This document shows, piece by piece, positions 17,365 through 27,215 of a stretch of DNA of 40,702 nucleotides. The notes beneath the pieces are model-generated. The model did not search any database. It was not told the DNA's origin and saw only the letters and a list, made by a program, of their open reading frames with translations. Positions within the stretch are counted from its first letter, which is position 1, and every line of letters begins with the position of its first letter. The stretch spans positions 99,632-140,333 of the forward strand of contig NZ_KV810490.1 in NCBI RefSeq assembly GCF_001812805.1, in the 5' to 3' direction. The position numbers and the translations under genes were made by a program. Origin of the DNA: Corynebacterium sp. HMSC078H07 (GTDB lineage Bacteria > Actinomycetota > Actinomycetes > Mycobacteriales > Mycobacteriaceae).

Positions 17365-18324
17365 TTAGCGCCCAGTACGTGCCGGACGCAGATCACGCGG
17401 CAGGGAGAAAGTAATGGTCTCCGTCGAGGTCGTTACCTGCTCCACATCGCTATAGCCACGCTCGTCAAGGAACTCGAGAACTTCACGCACGAGCAGCTCC
17501 GGAACAGAAGCGCCACAGGTCACACCCACAGTGTTAACGCCCTCCAGCCATGCCTCCTCAATCTCGGTGGCAAAGTCCACGAGGTAGGACGCCTTCGATC
17601 CCGCCTCCAACGCCACCTCCACGAGGCGCTTGGAGTTCGAGGAATTCTGGGAGCCGACAACAATCATGAGGTCGCACTTCGGGGCAATCGCCTTAACCGA
17701 CTCCTGGCGGTTCTGGGTGGCATAGCAAATATCGTCTGACGGCGGGTTCTCCAAGTGCAGGAAACGCTCGCGCAGCTTATTGACAATCTCGATGGTCTCA
17801 TCCACCGACAAAGTGGTCTGGGAAAGCCAGATCAACTTCTCGTTCTGCAGGAAATCAGGCAGCTTATCGACGCCCTCGATACCATCCACCAAGTGCGTCA
17901 CATCTGGTGCCTCACCGGCGGTACCTTCCACCTCTTCATGGCCTTCGTGGCCTACGAGGAGAATGTGGTAGCCATCGCGCTCAAAGCGCTGCGCTTCCTT
18001 GTGGACCTTGGTCACCAGCGGGCACGTGGCGTCAAGCGTCAGCTGCTTGCGCTCTTGCGCTTCCTTACGCACGCTCGGGGCAATGCCGTGGGCAGAGAAG
18101 ACCAAATGTGCGCCTTCGGGAGCCTCGGAGGCCTCCTCGACGAAGATGACGCCACGCTTGGCTAGCGATTCCACGACAAAGCGGTTGTGCACAATTTGCT
18201 TGCGCACGTAGATGGGCGCGCCGTACTTCTCCAGCGCCTTTTCTACAGTCTCAACTGCACGGTCGACGCCGGCACAGTAGCCGCGTGGAGCCGCCAGGAG
18301 CACCTTCTTGGCAGTTTCAGTCAT
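17365..18324 (-). CDS. ispH: 4-hydroxy-3-methylbut-2-enyl diphosphate reductase
   Basis: This is the last enzyme of the MEP isoprenoid pathway. It reduces HMBPP to IPP and DMAPP with an iron-sulfur cluster. The 319-residue protein contains the three cluster cysteines Cys17 (APRGYCAGV), Cys101 (DATCPLV) and Cys200 ([11 protein letters not shown]), together with [14 protein letters not shown] and SSNSKRL substrate-site motifs. The ATG at 18324 is chosen because TACTCT ends seven bases upstream (leaderless) and the protein then starts in family fashion; an earlier ATG would add 10 residues. It is divergent from xseA. It supplies IPP/DMAPP, upstream of the Z-prenyl synthase encoded later in the window. 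Confidence 0.97.
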   Translation of the reverse strand: MTETAKKVLLAAPRGYCAGVDRAVETVEKALEKYGAPIYVRKQIVHNRFVVESLAKRGVIFVEEASEAPEGAHLVFSAHGIAPSVRKEAQERKQLTLDATCPLVTKVHKEAQRFERDGYHILLVGHEGHEEVEGTAGEAPDVTHLVDGIEGVDKLPDFLQNEKLIWLSQTTLSVDETIEIVNKLRERFLHLENPPSDDICYATQNRQESVKAIAPKCDLMIVVGSQNSSNSKRLVEVALEAGSKASYLVDFATEIEEAWLEGVNTVGVTCGASVPELLVREVLEFLDERGYSDVEQVTTSTETITFSLPRDLRPARTGR

Positions 18325-18452
18325 GGCACCAAGAGTATCGAAAAACCGCCGCATACTGTAGTTACCTCCCTAGCATCCCTGCCCGCTGGCAGTGAATGTC
18401 CGAGGCACCTCCTAGACTGTACGCAGAACACAGCACGAAGGAAGGACTACGC

Positions 18453-19694
18453 GTGAACCAACCGGCTAATTCCGCGGAGGCACCGTGGCCCGTTGGCAAA
18501 GTCAATGACCAGGTCAAAGGCTGGATTGAGCGCCTCGGTTTTCTCTGGGTTGAGGGGCAGATTACCCAGCTCAATATGAAACCGACGTGGAAGCTGTCCT
18601 ACATCACGTTGCGCGATGTGGAGCAGGAGAAGTCCGTACAGCTCACGTGTAATACCTCGCTTATCCGCAACTCCCCGTCACCGCTCAAGGATGGTGACCG
18701 CGTTGTGGTCTACGGCAAACCGGCCTTTTATGCCGGTCGCGGCAGCTTCTCACTATGGGTCACCGAGATTCGCCACGTGGGCATCGGTGATCTCCTGGCT
18801 CGCGTGGAGATGCTGCGCCAACGCTTGCGCCAGGAGGGTTTGTGCGATCCTTCCCGCAAGCTGCCTCTGCCCTACTTACCGAAAAAGATCGGCCTTATTA
18901 CCGGGCGTGGTTCGCATGCCGAGCGCGATGTTCTCTCCGTGGCGCAGGACCGCTGGCCGGCCGTACAGTTCGAAGTCATCAACACTGCGGTGCAAGGCGC
19001 TACGGCCGTGACGCAGGTCGTGGATGCGTTGCGGACTCTCGACGCCAACCCGGAGGTCGATGTCATCATCATCGCCCGCGGCGGCGGCTCGGTCGAAGAC
19101 CTCCTCCCCTTTTCTGAGGAAGCCCTCCAGCGTGCGGTTGCGGAGGCCCGAACTCCCGTGGTGTCAGCTATCGGTCACGAGCCAGACCACCCCGTGCTTG
19201 ATGATGTCGCCGATCTCCGCGCTGCTACTCCGACTGATGCCGCTAAGCGCGTGGTCCCTTCCGCAGCCGAGGAATTCGCGCTCATTGATGAAGCCCGCTC
19301 CCGCATGGCGGCCGCACTCCGTGGGTGGGTCGAGCGTGAGCGCCGAGGGCTGGAAAACATCCGCTCGCGTCCGGTTCTGGCGGACCCTATGGTGCCCATT
19401 AACGCCCGCCGCGAGGAGTTGGAGCGCCATGTGTCGCTCATCCGGCGCGTCATTACGCATCACTTAGATCGGGAAAGCAACCAAGTAGCTTCGCTGCGCG
19501 CACGAGTCTCTGCTTTGGGTCCCTCGGCCACCCTAGAGCGCGGCTATGCCATCGTGCAGGTCGTCCCGCGCGACGGGAGTGGACCCGACGTGGTCACGAG
19601 TTATGAGCAATCACCACCGGGCTCGCAATTGCGCATCCGTGTGGGAGATGGCTCCATCACCGCAGCAGCGATGGCTTCTCAACCAGCAGACTAA
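18453..19694 (+). CDS. xseA: Exodeoxyribonuclease VII large subunit
   Basis: This catalytic subunit of exonuclease VII degrades single-stranded DNA. It has 413 residues from the GTG at 18453. The N-terminal OB-fold includes [12 protein letters not shown]. The nuclease domain has the [13 protein letters not shown] block and the [12 protein letters not shown] motif. A helical coiled-coil region (about 270-360) and the [10 protein letters not shown] block at the C-terminus follow. The GTG has an excellent GAAGGAAGG ribosome-binding site; an in-frame ATG at 18396 would add 19 residues upstream of it. A -10-like TAGACT lies around 18412. xseB follows after 64 bp. Confidence 0.95.
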   Translation: MNQPANSAEAPWPVGKVNDQVKGWIERLGFLWVEGQITQLNMKPTWKLSYITLRDVEQEKSVQLTCNTSLIRNSPSPLKDGDRVVVYGKPAFYAGRGSFSLWVTEIRHVGIGDLLARVEMLRQRLRQEGLCDPSRKLPLPYLPKKIGLITGRGSHAERDVLSVAQDRWPAVQFEVINTAVQGATAVTQVVDALRTLDANPEVDVIIIARGGGSVEDLLPFSEEALQRAVAEARTPVVSAIGHEPDHPVLDDVADLRAATPTDAAKRVVPSAAEEFALIDEARSRMAAALRGWVERERRGLENIRSRPVLADPMVPINARREELERHVSLIRRVITHHLDRESNQVASLRARVSALGPSATLERGYAIVQVVPRDGSGPDVVTSYEQSPPGSQLRIRVGDGSITAAAMASQPAD

Positions 19695-19758
19695 CCTCCC
19701 TACACTGAGCACAAACGACATACGCACACAACGCAAGAAGAAACAGATAGGAACAACC

Positions 19759-20037
19759 ATGACTGACACCATTGGCACTGGGCAGCCCGGCCAAGACGCA
19801 TTCCCGCCCGTTGAGGAACTGAGTTATGAGCAGGCTCGTGATGAACTTATTGAAACCGTGAAGATTCTCGAGCTGGGCCAGATGGGCCTCGATGAGTCCC
19901 TGAAATATTGGGAGCGCGGTGAAGCTCTAGCCAAAGCCTGCGAGGCACACCTGGATGGTGCCTCCAAGCGCGTGGAGGAAGCACTGCGTAAGAACAACGA
20001 ACAAGAAGAAGCAGAAGTGGAAGTAGAGGAAGCCTAA
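19759..20037 (+). CDS. xseB: Exodeoxyribonuclease VII small subunit
   Basis: This 92-residue partner of XseA is small and helical. The conserved core is [18 protein letters not shown] followed by [12 protein letters not shown], and the acidic C-terminus is Glu-rich. The start is the ATG at 19759 with AGGAAC as ribosome-binding site. The TAA stop is followed with no gap by the GTG of the next gene. Confidence 0.93.
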   Translation: MTDTIGTGQPGQDAFPPVEELSYEQARDELIETVKILELGQMGLDESLKYWERGEALAKACEAHLDGASKRVEEALRKNNEQEEAEVEVEEA

Positions 20038-20391
20038 GTGAAGATCTACGGATACCCGGGCGATCGTGTCGATTTCGTCTCTAAGTCCGGTGGCGCAGGT
20101 TCCTTGGCTTTTGGTGACCCCCGCCACCTCGCCGAGGAGTTCTTCGGCGCCCCGCATACGGCTCATGGCGAGGAGATCAGCTACTTCTCGGGCTCGATTG
20201 TTCTGCGCTTTGTTCAGGACAAACTCGCTGAGATTACCCTTTTCCCCGGCAAGTCACAGCACGAAAAGGTCGATGTCTACCTAGCCAAGACGCGCCTGAG
20301 TGGTCTCGACCAAGAATCTCTTAACCAGGCAGTCGGCGAAAGTGTCGACGTGAACTGGAACGGTACGCTTCAGCGCGTTAGTTTCCGCTGA
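20038..20391 (+). CDS. Hypothetical protein translationally coupled to xseB
   Basis: This is a 117-residue protein of unrecognised family. It is soluble, without signal peptide or membrane segment, rich in beta-strand-like alternation (for example SGSIVLRFVQDKLAEITLF) and ends in LQRVSFR. Its GTG directly abuts the xseB stop and has a GAGGAA ribosome-binding site inside xseB, so it is probably translated in step with it. Its 3' end overlaps the convergent DUF4245 gene by 14 bp. Codon use is like the neighbours, so it looks like a real, host-adapted gene. Association with exonuclease VII is suggested only by position. Confidence 0.7.
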   Translation: MKIYGYPGDRVDFVSKSGGAGSLAFGDPRHLAEEFFGAPHTAHGEEISYFSGSIVLRFVQDKLAEITLFPGKSQHEKVDVYLAKTRLSGLDQESLNQAVGESVDVNWNGTLQRVSFR

Positions 20392-20971
20392 TGACGCTGC
20401 CGTCTTCGGCAATCTTAAGCGGCTCCGCCTCCGCAAAGGCAGTCAAGGCCGTTTCATAATCGGCATCCGAGGCAGAACCCGTCAGGACGAGGCGGGCATC
20501 GCCCAAATCAGTAATCCATAGAGGGCGAACATCTTTATCATCGCTGCTCAGGATTTCAACATCGTGGCCAGCTACCTCTCGGTGCTCGGAGTGAGCACGA
20601 TAGTGGGAGTCGTAGGCCGAGGGGACGTCGCCAAGCTCCAGCTGTGTCTGCGCCGACTCAACGTACCCTTCACTCGGGGTCAGCCAGCTCACCACGGAGC
20701 CAGTCTCAGCGCCCATCTGCGTGCGGCGCGCTGCATTAGGCTGCCATCCCTCCGGCAACGCCGGTTCACGGATAGCGGCACCGCTTCCGCGTGCTTCCAT
20801 TTCTAGGAAGGTCGCGGCGTCGACGTCCTGCACCGGCGCCGACTTTTCCGGGTTAATCGAACACAGGCCCGTTGCGCCCACCGCGGCGAACATCATGATG
20901 AGAATGACGCCGACGCTCAGGGTGATGTCACGCGCGCCCTCGAAAATTTTTGGTTTCTCTTCAGCAGCCAC
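20378..20971 (-). CDS. DUF4245 family membrane-anchored protein
   Basis: This 197-residue protein has a short basic cytoplasmic start, one TM helix (about 15-37, VGVILIMMFAAVGATGL) and an extracytoplasmic domain with PALPEGWQPNAARRT and a later HDVEILSS block. It matches the DUF4245 proteins next to glpX in mycobacteria (Rv1100 position). The GTG start at 20971 lies six bases after GATACT, giving a leaderless mRNA; a longer frame to 21070 would run further into the glpX upstream region. It is divergent from glpX. Function is unknown. Confidence 0.75.
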   Translation of the reverse strand: MAAEEKPKIFEGARDITLSVGVILIMMFAAVGATGLCSINPEKSAPVQDVDAATFLEMEARGSGAAIREPALPEGWQPNAARRTQMGAETGSVVSWLTPSEGYVESAQTQLELGDVPSAYDSHYRAHSEHREVAGHDVEILSSDDKDVRPLWITDLGDARLVLTGSASDADYETALTAFAEAEPLKIAEDGSVISGN

Positions 20972-21172
20972 CCGCTTAGTATCGCACGCCGCCTCCCACG
21001 AACGCGACACCGGCCATCCACCTGCAGTTTCAGTCACTATCACCCCCAATCCCACATCTGGGGGAGGCATTCGGGCTTGGATTCACCATAAAAGTGGAAG
21101 AATAGAAAATGTATGCCGGGTAATTCCCCCACCCCGGGCTGAGCCACCTGAAAAGAAAGGGACCAATCACAC

Positions 21173-22192
21173 ATGTCCGATAACACGTCTTATATCCCCG
21201 ACCGCAACCTAGCCATGGAGCTGGTGCGCGTCACCGAGGCTGCTGCTTTGGCTTCGGGTCGCTGGGTTGGCCGCGGACAGAAGAATGAAGGCGACGGCGC
21301 TGCGGTGGATGCCATGCGCAAGCTCATCAACTCCGTTGAAATGAACGGTGTCGTTGTCATTGGTGAGGGTGAAAAGGACGAAGCCCCGATGCTTTTTAAT
21401 GGCGAACAGGTCGGCACCGGCCAGGGCGCTGAAATGGATATCGCCGTGGACCCCGTGGACGGCACCCGCCTCATGGCAGAGGGCCGCCCGAACGCTATTT
21501 CTGTCATCGCCGCTGCTGAGCGCGGCACCATGTATGACCCGTCCGCTGTTTTCTACATGCAGAAGATTGCCGTGGGCCCGGATGCCGTCGGTTCCATTGA
21601 CATCAACGAGTCCGTTGCCTGGAACGTGAAGTCCGTGGCCAAGGCCAAGGGCATTAAGGCCTCCGACCTGACTGTTGTGGTGCTCGATCGCCCGCGCCAC
21701 GAGCAGCTCATCAAGGAGATCCGTGAGGCCGGTGCGAAGGTCCGTCTCATCATGGATGGTGACGTAGCTGGTGCTATCGCTACCTGCCAGGACAGTAACT
21801 CTATTGACCTCATGATGGGCATTGGCGGAACCCCGGAGGGCATCATCACCGCCTGCGCCATGAAGTGCATGGGTGGCGAAATCCAGGGCAAGCTGTGGCC
21901 GAAGGATGAAGAGGAAGCAGAAAAGGCCCGCCAGGCCGGCCACGACCTCGACCGTGTGCTTACCACCAACGACCTCGTCTCCTCCGAGAACTGCTACTTC
22001 GCCGCCACCGGCGTCACCAATGGTGACATGCTGCGTGGCGTGTCCTACCGCAAGAATGGTGCGACTACCCGCTCCCTCGTTATGCGCTCCAAGTCCGGAA
22101 CCATCCGTTACGTGGACTCCATCCATAAGCTTGCCAAGCTGCAGGAATACTCCGTTGTGGACTACACCAATCCGCACGATGAGGAAAGCTAG
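21173..22192 (+). CDS. glpX: Class II fructose-1,6-bisphosphatase
   Basis: This gluconeogenic enzyme hydrolyses fructose 1,6-bisphosphate to fructose 6-phosphate and uses divalent metal. The 339-residue protein carries the metal and substrate motifs [11 protein letters not shown] (about 64-74) and [10 protein letters not shown] (91-100, with Asp93 and Asp96), and the IGGTPEGI block. The ATG follows AAAGAAAGGG, a strong ribosome-binding site. In corynebacteria GlpX is the main FBPase. The next gene is fumC after 100 bp, with its own probable promoter. Confidence 0.97.
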   Translation: MSDNTSYIPDRNLAMELVRVTEAAALASGRWVGRGQKNEGDGAAVDAMRKLINSVEMNGVVVIGEGEKDEAPMLFNGEQVGTGQGAEMDIAVDPVDGTRLMAEGRPNAISVIAAAERGTMYDPSAVFYMQKIAVGPDAVGSIDINESVAWNVKSVAKAKGIKASDLTVVVLDRPRHEQLIKEIREAGAKVRLIMDGDVAGAIATCQDSNSIDLMMGIGGTPEGIITACAMKCMGGEIQGKLWPKDEEEAEKARQAGHDLDRVLTTNDLVSSENCYFAATGVTNGDMLRGVSYRKNGATTRSLVMRSKSGTIRYVDSIHKLAKLQEYSVVDYTNPHDEES

Positions 22193-22214
22193 TCCACACG
22201 CCGCATAAGAGTGC

Positions 22215-22244
22215 TACGGTAGCGGTCAATGCCGTGCCACGGCA
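22215..22244 (+). promoter_or_regulatory. fumC promoter with a palindrome at the transcript start
   Basis: TGCTACGGT contains a probable -10 box TACGGT (22215-22220). A perfect 15-bp palindrome TGCCGTG-C-CACGGCA (22230-22244) begins about where transcription would start and could be an operator or a leader hairpin. Confidence 0.45.
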
Positions 22245-22292
22245 CACACTTAATCCCCCAACTCATTTCACTTCACAAGAAAAGGTGACTTC

Positions 22293-23693
22293 ATGACTGA
22301 ATACCGCATTGAGCACGACACCATGGGCGAGGTCAAGGTTCCGGTTGACGCTCTGTGGCGCGCCCAGACCCAGCGCGCAGTGGAGAACTTCCCAATCTCC
22401 GGCCGCGGCCTGGAGTCTGCACAGATTCGCGCGCTTGGCCTTCTCAAGGCCGCATGCGCTCAGGTGAACAAGGACTCCGGCAAGCTGGATGCGGAGAAGG
22501 CCGATGCCATCATCGCTGCTGCGACCGAGATTGCTGAAGGCAAGCACGATGACGCTTTCCCCATCGATGTCTTCCAGACCGGTTCCGGCACCTCCTCCAA
22601 CATGAACACCAACGAGGTCATCGCCTCCATTGCTCACAACAATGGCGTGGAGATTCACCCGAATGACCACGTGAACATGGGCCAATCCTCCAATGACACC
22701 TTCCCTACTGCTACCCACGTGGCTGCTACCGAAGCTGCTGTCAATGACCTCATTCCGGGCCTCAAGGTCTTGCACGAGTCCCTCGTGGCAAAGGCCAAGC
22801 AGTTCGCCGATGTGGTCAAGTCCGGCCGTACCCACCTCATGGACGCCACCCCGGTCACCTTGGGCCAGGAGTTCGGCGGATACGCACGCCAGATTGAACT
22901 CGGTATCGAGCGCATCGAAGCTACCCTTCCGCGTTTGGGCGAGCTGGCCATCGGCGGCACCGCCACCGGTACTGGTCTCAACACGTCCGCTGACTTCGGC
23001 GGAAAGGTTACCGAGGAGCTCGTCAAGCTTACCGGCGTGAAGGAGCTGTCTGAGGCCAAGAACCACTTCGAGGCACAGGCTGCACGCGATGCCCTCGTTG
23101 AGTTCTCCGGCGCAATGCGCACCGTGGCCATCTCCCTCAACAAGATTGCCAACGATATCCGTTTGATGGGCTCCGGCCCGCTGACTGGTTTGGCAGAGAT
23201 CCACCTCAAGGATCTGCAGCCAGGCTCCTCCATCATGCCGGGCAAGGTCAACCCCGTTCTGTGTGAGGCAGCCACCATGGTGGTCAGCCAGGTTATCGGT
23301 AATGACGCAGCTGTTGCTTTCGGTGGCTCCAACGGCCAGTTCGAGCTCAACGTCTACATCCCGATGATGGCCCGCAACGTCCTCGAGTCCTCCCGCCTGC
23401 TGGCGAACGTCTCTCGTGTCTTCGCTGAGAAGTGCATCGACGGCATTGAGGCAAACGAGGAGCGCATGAAGAAGTTCGCGGAGTCCTCCACTTCCATCGT
23501 GACCCCGCTGAACTCCAAGATTGGCTACGAGAACGCCGCCAAGGCCGCTAAGCACGCACTGCACGAGAAGATCACTGTCCGCGAGGCAGTCATCGACCTC
23601 GGCTTCGTGGATGGCGAGAATCTCACTGAGGAAGAGCTCGACGAGCGCCTCAACGTTCTTACCATGACCAACCGCGACCGCGACGACTTCTAA
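22293..23693 (+). CDS. fumC: Class II fumarate hydratase
   Basis: This iron-independent homotetrameric fumarase interconverts fumarate and malate in the TCA cycle. It has 466 residues. The superfamily signature [11 protein letters not shown] (311-321) is intact. Upstream blocks include [27 protein letters not shown] and the [16 protein letters not shown] region containing the catalytic His. The ATG follows AGAAAAGGTG. A rho-independent terminator lies 22 bp downstream. Confidence 0.97.
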   Translation: MTEYRIEHDTMGEVKVPVDALWRAQTQRAVENFPISGRGLESAQIRALGLLKAACAQVNKDSGKLDAEKADAIIAAATEIAEGKHDDAFPIDVFQTGSGTSSNMNTNEVIASIAHNNGVEIHPNDHVNMGQSSNDTFPTATHVAATEAAVNDLIPGLKVLHESLVAKAKQFADVVKSGRTHLMDATPVTLGQEFGGYARQIELGIERIEATLPRLGELAIGGTATGTGLNTSADFGGKVTEELVKLTGVKELSEAKNHFEAQAARDALVEFSGAMRTVAISLNKIANDIRLMGSGPLTGLAEIHLKDLQPGSSIMPGKVNPVLCEAATMVVSQVIGNDAAVAFGGSNGQFELNVYIPMMARNVLESSRLLANVSRVFAEKCIDGIEANEERMKKFAESSTSIVTPLNSKIGYENAAKAAKHALHEKITVREAVIDLGFVDGENLTEEELDERLNVLTMTNRDRDDF

Positions 23694-23715
23694 AAGGTCC
23701 CGCACCGCTCACGGC

Positions 23716-23750
23716 GCCGCCCTCCTTTGAGAGGGCGGCTTCGTCGTTTT
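23716..23750 (+). terminator. Rho-independent terminator of fumC
   Basis: GCCGCCCTC (23716-23724) and GAGGGCGGC (23731-23739) form a perfect 9-bp stem with a six-base loop. A T-rich run ending in TTTT follows at 23740-23750. Confidence 0.9.
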
Positions 23751-23817
23751 GCCAACCGCACACCACCTTGGTGTCCTATGCCATAAATTCATTACATTTT
23801 CTCAAACATCACCGTGA

Positions 23818-23866
23818 TTGCACTTGGTGCAAACTTGCACTCGGTGTACTGTTGCACTCTGTGCAA
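23818..23866 (+). promoter_or_regulatory. Three-palindrome operator, 17-bp period, upstream of tetR
   Basis: Three palindromes start at 23818, 23835 and 23852, exactly 17 bp apart: TTGCACttgGTGCAA, TTGCACtcgGTGTAC and TTGCACtctGTGCAA. The outer two are perfect 6-bp inverted repeats with 3-bp centres. The last ends six bases before the tetR ATG. This is the expected binding region of the TetR regulator, which would repress its own gene and the exporter. Confidence 0.8.
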
Positions 23867-23872
23867 GAAGAA

Positions 23873-24484
23873 ATGTCATTACGCGAGCAGAAGCGTCTCA
23901 AGACGCGCCTGCGAATCGAAGACGCCGCTACCCGCTTAGTGGACGAGCGTGGATTCGCCGACGTTACTGTCGAGGAGATCTGTGACGCATCGGGGATTTC
24001 TCGGCGCACCTTTTTCAACTATTTCGATTCCAAGGATTCCGCCGTGCTCGGTGCCCCGAGCCACGAATTCACGAAAGAACAGAAGAGCACATTCCTCAAC
24101 ACTCCCACGGACAGCGTCTTCAAGCTGGTAGTTGACCTTGTCAAGGACCACCTCGTTGGTCAACACGTCGATAACGTGATTACGGAACGTCGCCGCCGGA
24201 TTTCCGGTGATGCTGACGCCGCGGCGGCGTCGCTAAGCCGAAAGCGCGCCATGTCCAACGAAATCCTAGGACTTATCACAGAGCGTCTACGTAAAGATCC
24301 TGACTTGCAACTCATGCCCTCTATCGCTGCTGAGACGGAGGCCATTCTCATTTCCTCCGCAATTAGGGAAGCCTTCTGGTTAGCCACAGCATCGCCGGAT
24401 TTCAGCTGCGACATCCCCTTTGAGCAACGCTTTGAATCTGCGCTCACACTCATTAACGATTTTTCGAAAGGACTGACATGGTAG
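23873..24484 (+). CDS. TetR/AcrR family repressor of the adjacent exporter
   Basis: This 203-residue TetR-type regulator has its helix-turn-helix at about 31-51 (VTVEEICDASGISRRTFFNYF), followed by SKDSAVLG, typical of the family. The C-terminal ligand domain is helical and has no recognisable specificity. The ATG at 23873 has an AAGAAGAA ribosome-binding site; a frame reaching 23768 would run through the operator. Its last codons overlap the exporter start by 7 bp, so both are one transcript. The natural inducers are likely substrates of the exporter. Confidence 0.9.
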   Translation: MSLREQKRLKTRLRIEDAATRLVDERGFADVTVEEICDASGISRRTFFNYFDSKDSAVLGAPSHEFTKEQKSTFLNTPTDSVFKLVVDLVKDHLVGQHVDNVITERRRRISGDADAAAASLSRKRAMSNEILGLITERLRKDPDLQLMPSIAAETEAILISSAIREAFWLATASPDFSCDIPFEQRFESALTLINDFSKGLTW

Positions 24485-26052
24485 ATACCGCGGCTCAGCC
24501 GGCCTCTCAGGCCGACAACAGCAAGCCCGAGAACAACCTTGCCCTCGTTTTCTCTGCCCTCGTGCTCACCATGCTGATGAGCTCCCTGGGCCAGATGATT
24601 TTCGCCACTGCCCTTCCCACCATCGTGGGTGAGCTCGGCGGCGTCGACCACATGAGCTGGGTCATCTCCGCTTTCTTGGTCATGATGACGATTGCCATGC
24701 CGATTTCCGGCAAGCTCGGCGACATGATGGGCCGCAAGTGGCTCTACATTGGTGGCATTGCTATCTTTGTTATCGGTTCCGCGCTTGGCGGCTTCGCCGA
24801 CACCATGAATCTGCTCATTATTGGACGTGCGGTACAGGGTTTCGGTGCTGGTTTCATGATGATCTCCTCCCAATCCATCATTGCGGAGGTCACCACTTCC
24901 CGTGAGCGCGGCAAGTTCATGGGCATCATGGGTGGCGTCTTCGGCCTGTCCTCCGTCCTTGGCCCAGTCCTGGGCGGTTGGTTTACAGACGGCCCGGGCT
25001 GGCGCTGGGGTATGTGGATGAACATCCCGCTGGGTTTGCTCGCCATCACGGTCTGCACCTTGGTTCTCCATTTGCGCGTTGGCGATACCGACCTGCGTAA
25101 GTTTGATGTCCTCGGCGCAATCTTCATCGCCATTACCACCGCGTCCCTTATCCTCATGACGACCTGGGGCGGAACTCAGTACGAGTGGTCCGATCCGATC
25201 ATCATCGGCCTGGGCATCACCGTGGTCATCGGCGCCATCATCACCATCTTTGTGGAGTCTAAGGCCAAGGAGCCGCTCATCCCGGTGCAGCTATTTAAGA
25301 ACCGCAACATGGTTCTCACCACCGCTGCCGGCATGGTTCTGGGCTTGGCTATGTTCGGTGTGCTGGGCTACATGCCGACCTACCTTCAGATGGTCCACAC
25401 CCTGACCCCAACGAAGGCGGGTCTCATGATGATCCCGATGATGGTCGGCTTGATCGGCACCTCTACAGCCGTTGGCTTCATTATCGCCCGTACCGGCCAC
25501 TACAAGCGCTACCCCATCATCGGCCTAGCCATCACCGCCGGTACGTTGTTCTGGATGTCCAAGCTGACTGCAGACACCTCTCTAACCCAGCTCGGCGCGG
25601 AGTTCCTTGTCTTCGGCATCGGCCTCGGCTTTGTCATGCAGGTTCTGGTCCTCATCGTCCAGAACTCTTTCCCCGTTGCTCTCGTCGGAACCGCTACCGC
25701 GGCAAACAACTTCTTCCGCCAGATCGGTTCCGCCATCGGTGCTTCGCTGGTGGGTTCCCTCTTCATCCACAATATGAAGGATGAGATGGCCGCCAACATG
25801 CCTGCCGCCATCAAGTCCATGGGTGAGGCCGGCAAGCCCTTCGCGGAGAAGTTTGCTAGCGCCGAGGGCGGTTCCTCCAACCTGACCCCGGCCCTCGTGG
25901 CGCAGATGCCGGATCCCATCAAGGAAGTCATCCTCAACGCTTACAACGACGGCCTGACCCCGGTCATTCTGCTCATGGTTCCGATGGCCATCATCGCTCT
26001 CCTGCTCATCCTGCCGGTACGAGAGGAGCACCTCAAGGAGACCATCTCCTAA
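24478..26052 (+). CDS. DHA2-family MFS multidrug exporter, 14 TM
   Basis: This 524-residue drug:H+ antiporter of the DHA2 (14-TM, EmrB/QacA-like) family has motif A GKLGDMMGRKW after TM2 and the motif C type GLSSVLGPVLGGWF in TM5. A larger extracytoplasmic loop lies near 440-480, and the C-terminal tail reads LPVREEHLKE. It is translationally coupled to tetR (7-bp overlap) and controlled by the triple operator. It exports toxic compounds across the plasma membrane; actual drugs are unknown. It is convergent with the CAP gene, leaving 13 bp. Confidence 0.9.
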   Translation: MVDTAAQPASQADNSKPENNLALVFSALVLTMLMSSLGQMIFATALPTIVGELGGVDHMSWVISAFLVMMTIAMPISGKLGDMMGRKWLYIGGIAIFVIGSALGGFADTMNLLIIGRAVQGFGAGFMMISSQSIIAEVTTSRERGKFMGIMGGVFGLSSVLGPVLGGWFTDGPGWRWGMWMNIPLGLLAITVCTLVLHLRVGDTDLRKFDVLGAIFIAITTASLILMTTWGGTQYEWSDPIIIGLGITVVIGAIITIFVESKAKEPLIPVQLFKNRNMVLTTAAGMVLGLAMFGVLGYMPTYLQMVHTLTPTKAGLMMIPMMVGLIGTSTAVGFIIARTGHYKRYPIIGLAITAGTLFWMSKLTADTSLTQLGAEFLVFGIGLGFVMQVLVLIVQNSFPVALVGTATAANNFFRQIGSAIGASLVGSLFIHNMKDEMAANMPAAIKSMGEAGKPFAEKFASAEGGSSNLTPALVAQMPDPIKEVILNAYNDGLTPVILLMVPMAIIALLLILPVREEHLKETIS

Positions 26053-26065
26053 TCACCCGAGGGGT

Positions 26066-27202
26066 CTAACGCAGGATTCCCAATTGGCGCGCCACCTGTG
26101 CAGCCACTCCAATGAGCGCCAGCACGCCGGAGATAATCGCCACGATTGTCCCGGCGCTCATGCCGCCAGAACTCAAGTCTCCACCGAGGGATTTCTTCGT
26201 CACCTTTACAGTCTTGGTCAGGTGGTTATCCGATACCTGTGGCTGCCCATTGCGCAGCTCATAGGTAGTGAACGTGACTGTTGCAGTGCCCTCGGACTTG
26301 GCCTCGTAGGTACCGTCCTCGTTGACTTTGAGCACCTCAGGATCGCTTGAGCTTGGCGACGCCACCGGAACCCCCAGCTGTGCTCCCCAGAAGCCCTCAG
26401 TACTCAGCCCCAAGCTTCCGGAACTCCCAACACTCATACCGCCCGAAGTAACCAGTTCAGCATTTCGAACTGCGCTCTCAGACACGACGATCGGGAACGC
26501 GTGGCGGCCGGAGTCTAGACGCTTTGGCTCAAAAGGTTTGTCTTCAGCTGAATACAGGCCCGTCGTGATTTCCCCTACCTCAGCCTGGGCAAACTTGACG
26601 TATTTGGGATTCAGAATTGTGTATAGGTGACCATTGCCATGAGCCCACATGCCGTTCTCACTAATGAGTTTTTCCCATTCGCTCGGCCCATTGATGCGAT
26701 CCGTCGACCACGATTGAACTGCATGTTCCATATCGGCGGTGGATAGAACTTCCATCGCATTATAGTTGTCAAGAGGGTCAGGAGTTTTTGAACCAACAGC
26801 GCGAACGTGATCGAACAAGAAGTTTGACTCCGCCGCGCGCTGCAGAGCCGCATGCTCGAGTCCCCGATCCCATGAGATGCTATTCGCATAAGCCTCACGG
26901 GAATCATATCCCTTAGCTCGCGCAGCTTGCTGAAGAGTGCCACCATCGAAGGGCAGATTTGCGTCCCACGCTTTGGCGCGAAGCTCTCGAACCTGACGGG
27001 TCACCACATCAATTTCAGACTGCATGACTGGCTCAGCGAAGACGTAGGCAAGAGCACCATCAGGATGGTTAACGTCGAGCTCAGCTACAGGAACCGAGCC
27101 TGCAGATGGAAAATCCGCAGCCGTTGCGACAGGTGCAGCAAAAGCACCGGTTGCCACGACTGCGGCGGTGGTAAGGGAGAGCACGGACGTGCGTAGAGAC
27201 AT
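26066..27202 (-). CDS. Secreted, membrane-anchored CAP (SCP)-domain protein with Ig-like domain
   Basis: This 378-residue exported protein has a Sec signal peptide (about 1-29, cleavage after ATAA). A CAP/SCP-like domain (about 50-215) contains ISWDRGLEHAALQRA, SEWEKLISENG and GNGHLYTILNPKYVKFAQAEV, matching the family's four blocks. A bacterial Ig-like segment (about 280-335, LKVNEDGTYEAKSEGTATVTF) follows, then a C-terminal TM helix (about 352-372). CAP proteins in actinobacteria are often found at the cell wall; biochemical function is not settled. The ATG has only a weak ribosome-binding site. The 9-bp inverted repeat upstream (27216-27246) may control it. Confidence 0.75.
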   Translation of the reverse strand: MSLRTSVLSLTTAAVVATGAFAAPVATAADFPSAGSVPVAELDVNHPDGALAYVFAEPVMQSEIDVVTRQVRELRAKAWDANLPFDGGTLQQAARAKGYDSREAYANSISWDRGLEHAALQRAAESNFLFDHVRAVGSKTPDPLDNYNAMEVLSTADMEHAVQSWSTDRINGPSEWEKLISENGMWAHGNGHLYTILNPKYVKFAQAEVGEITTGLYSAEDKPFEPKRLDSGRHAFPIVVSESAVRNAELVTSGGMSVGSSGSLGLSTEGFWGAQLGVPVASPSSSDPEVLKVNEDGTYEAKSEGTATVTFTTYELRNGQPQVSDNHLTKTVKVTKKSLGGDLSSGGMSAGTIVAIISGVLALIGVAAQVARQLGILR

Positions 27203-27215
27203 GGTTCACCCACAA

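Noticed and set aside
21209..22177. 322-codon open frame opposite glpX
   Set aside because: Shadow of glpX; Gly/His/Val-rich translation with no family.
22263..23705. 480-codon open frame on the minus strand across fumC
   Set aside because: It is a mirror of a highly expressed, strongly codon-biased gene; composition is Val/His/Leu-rich low complexity and the other strand encodes an intact fumarase.
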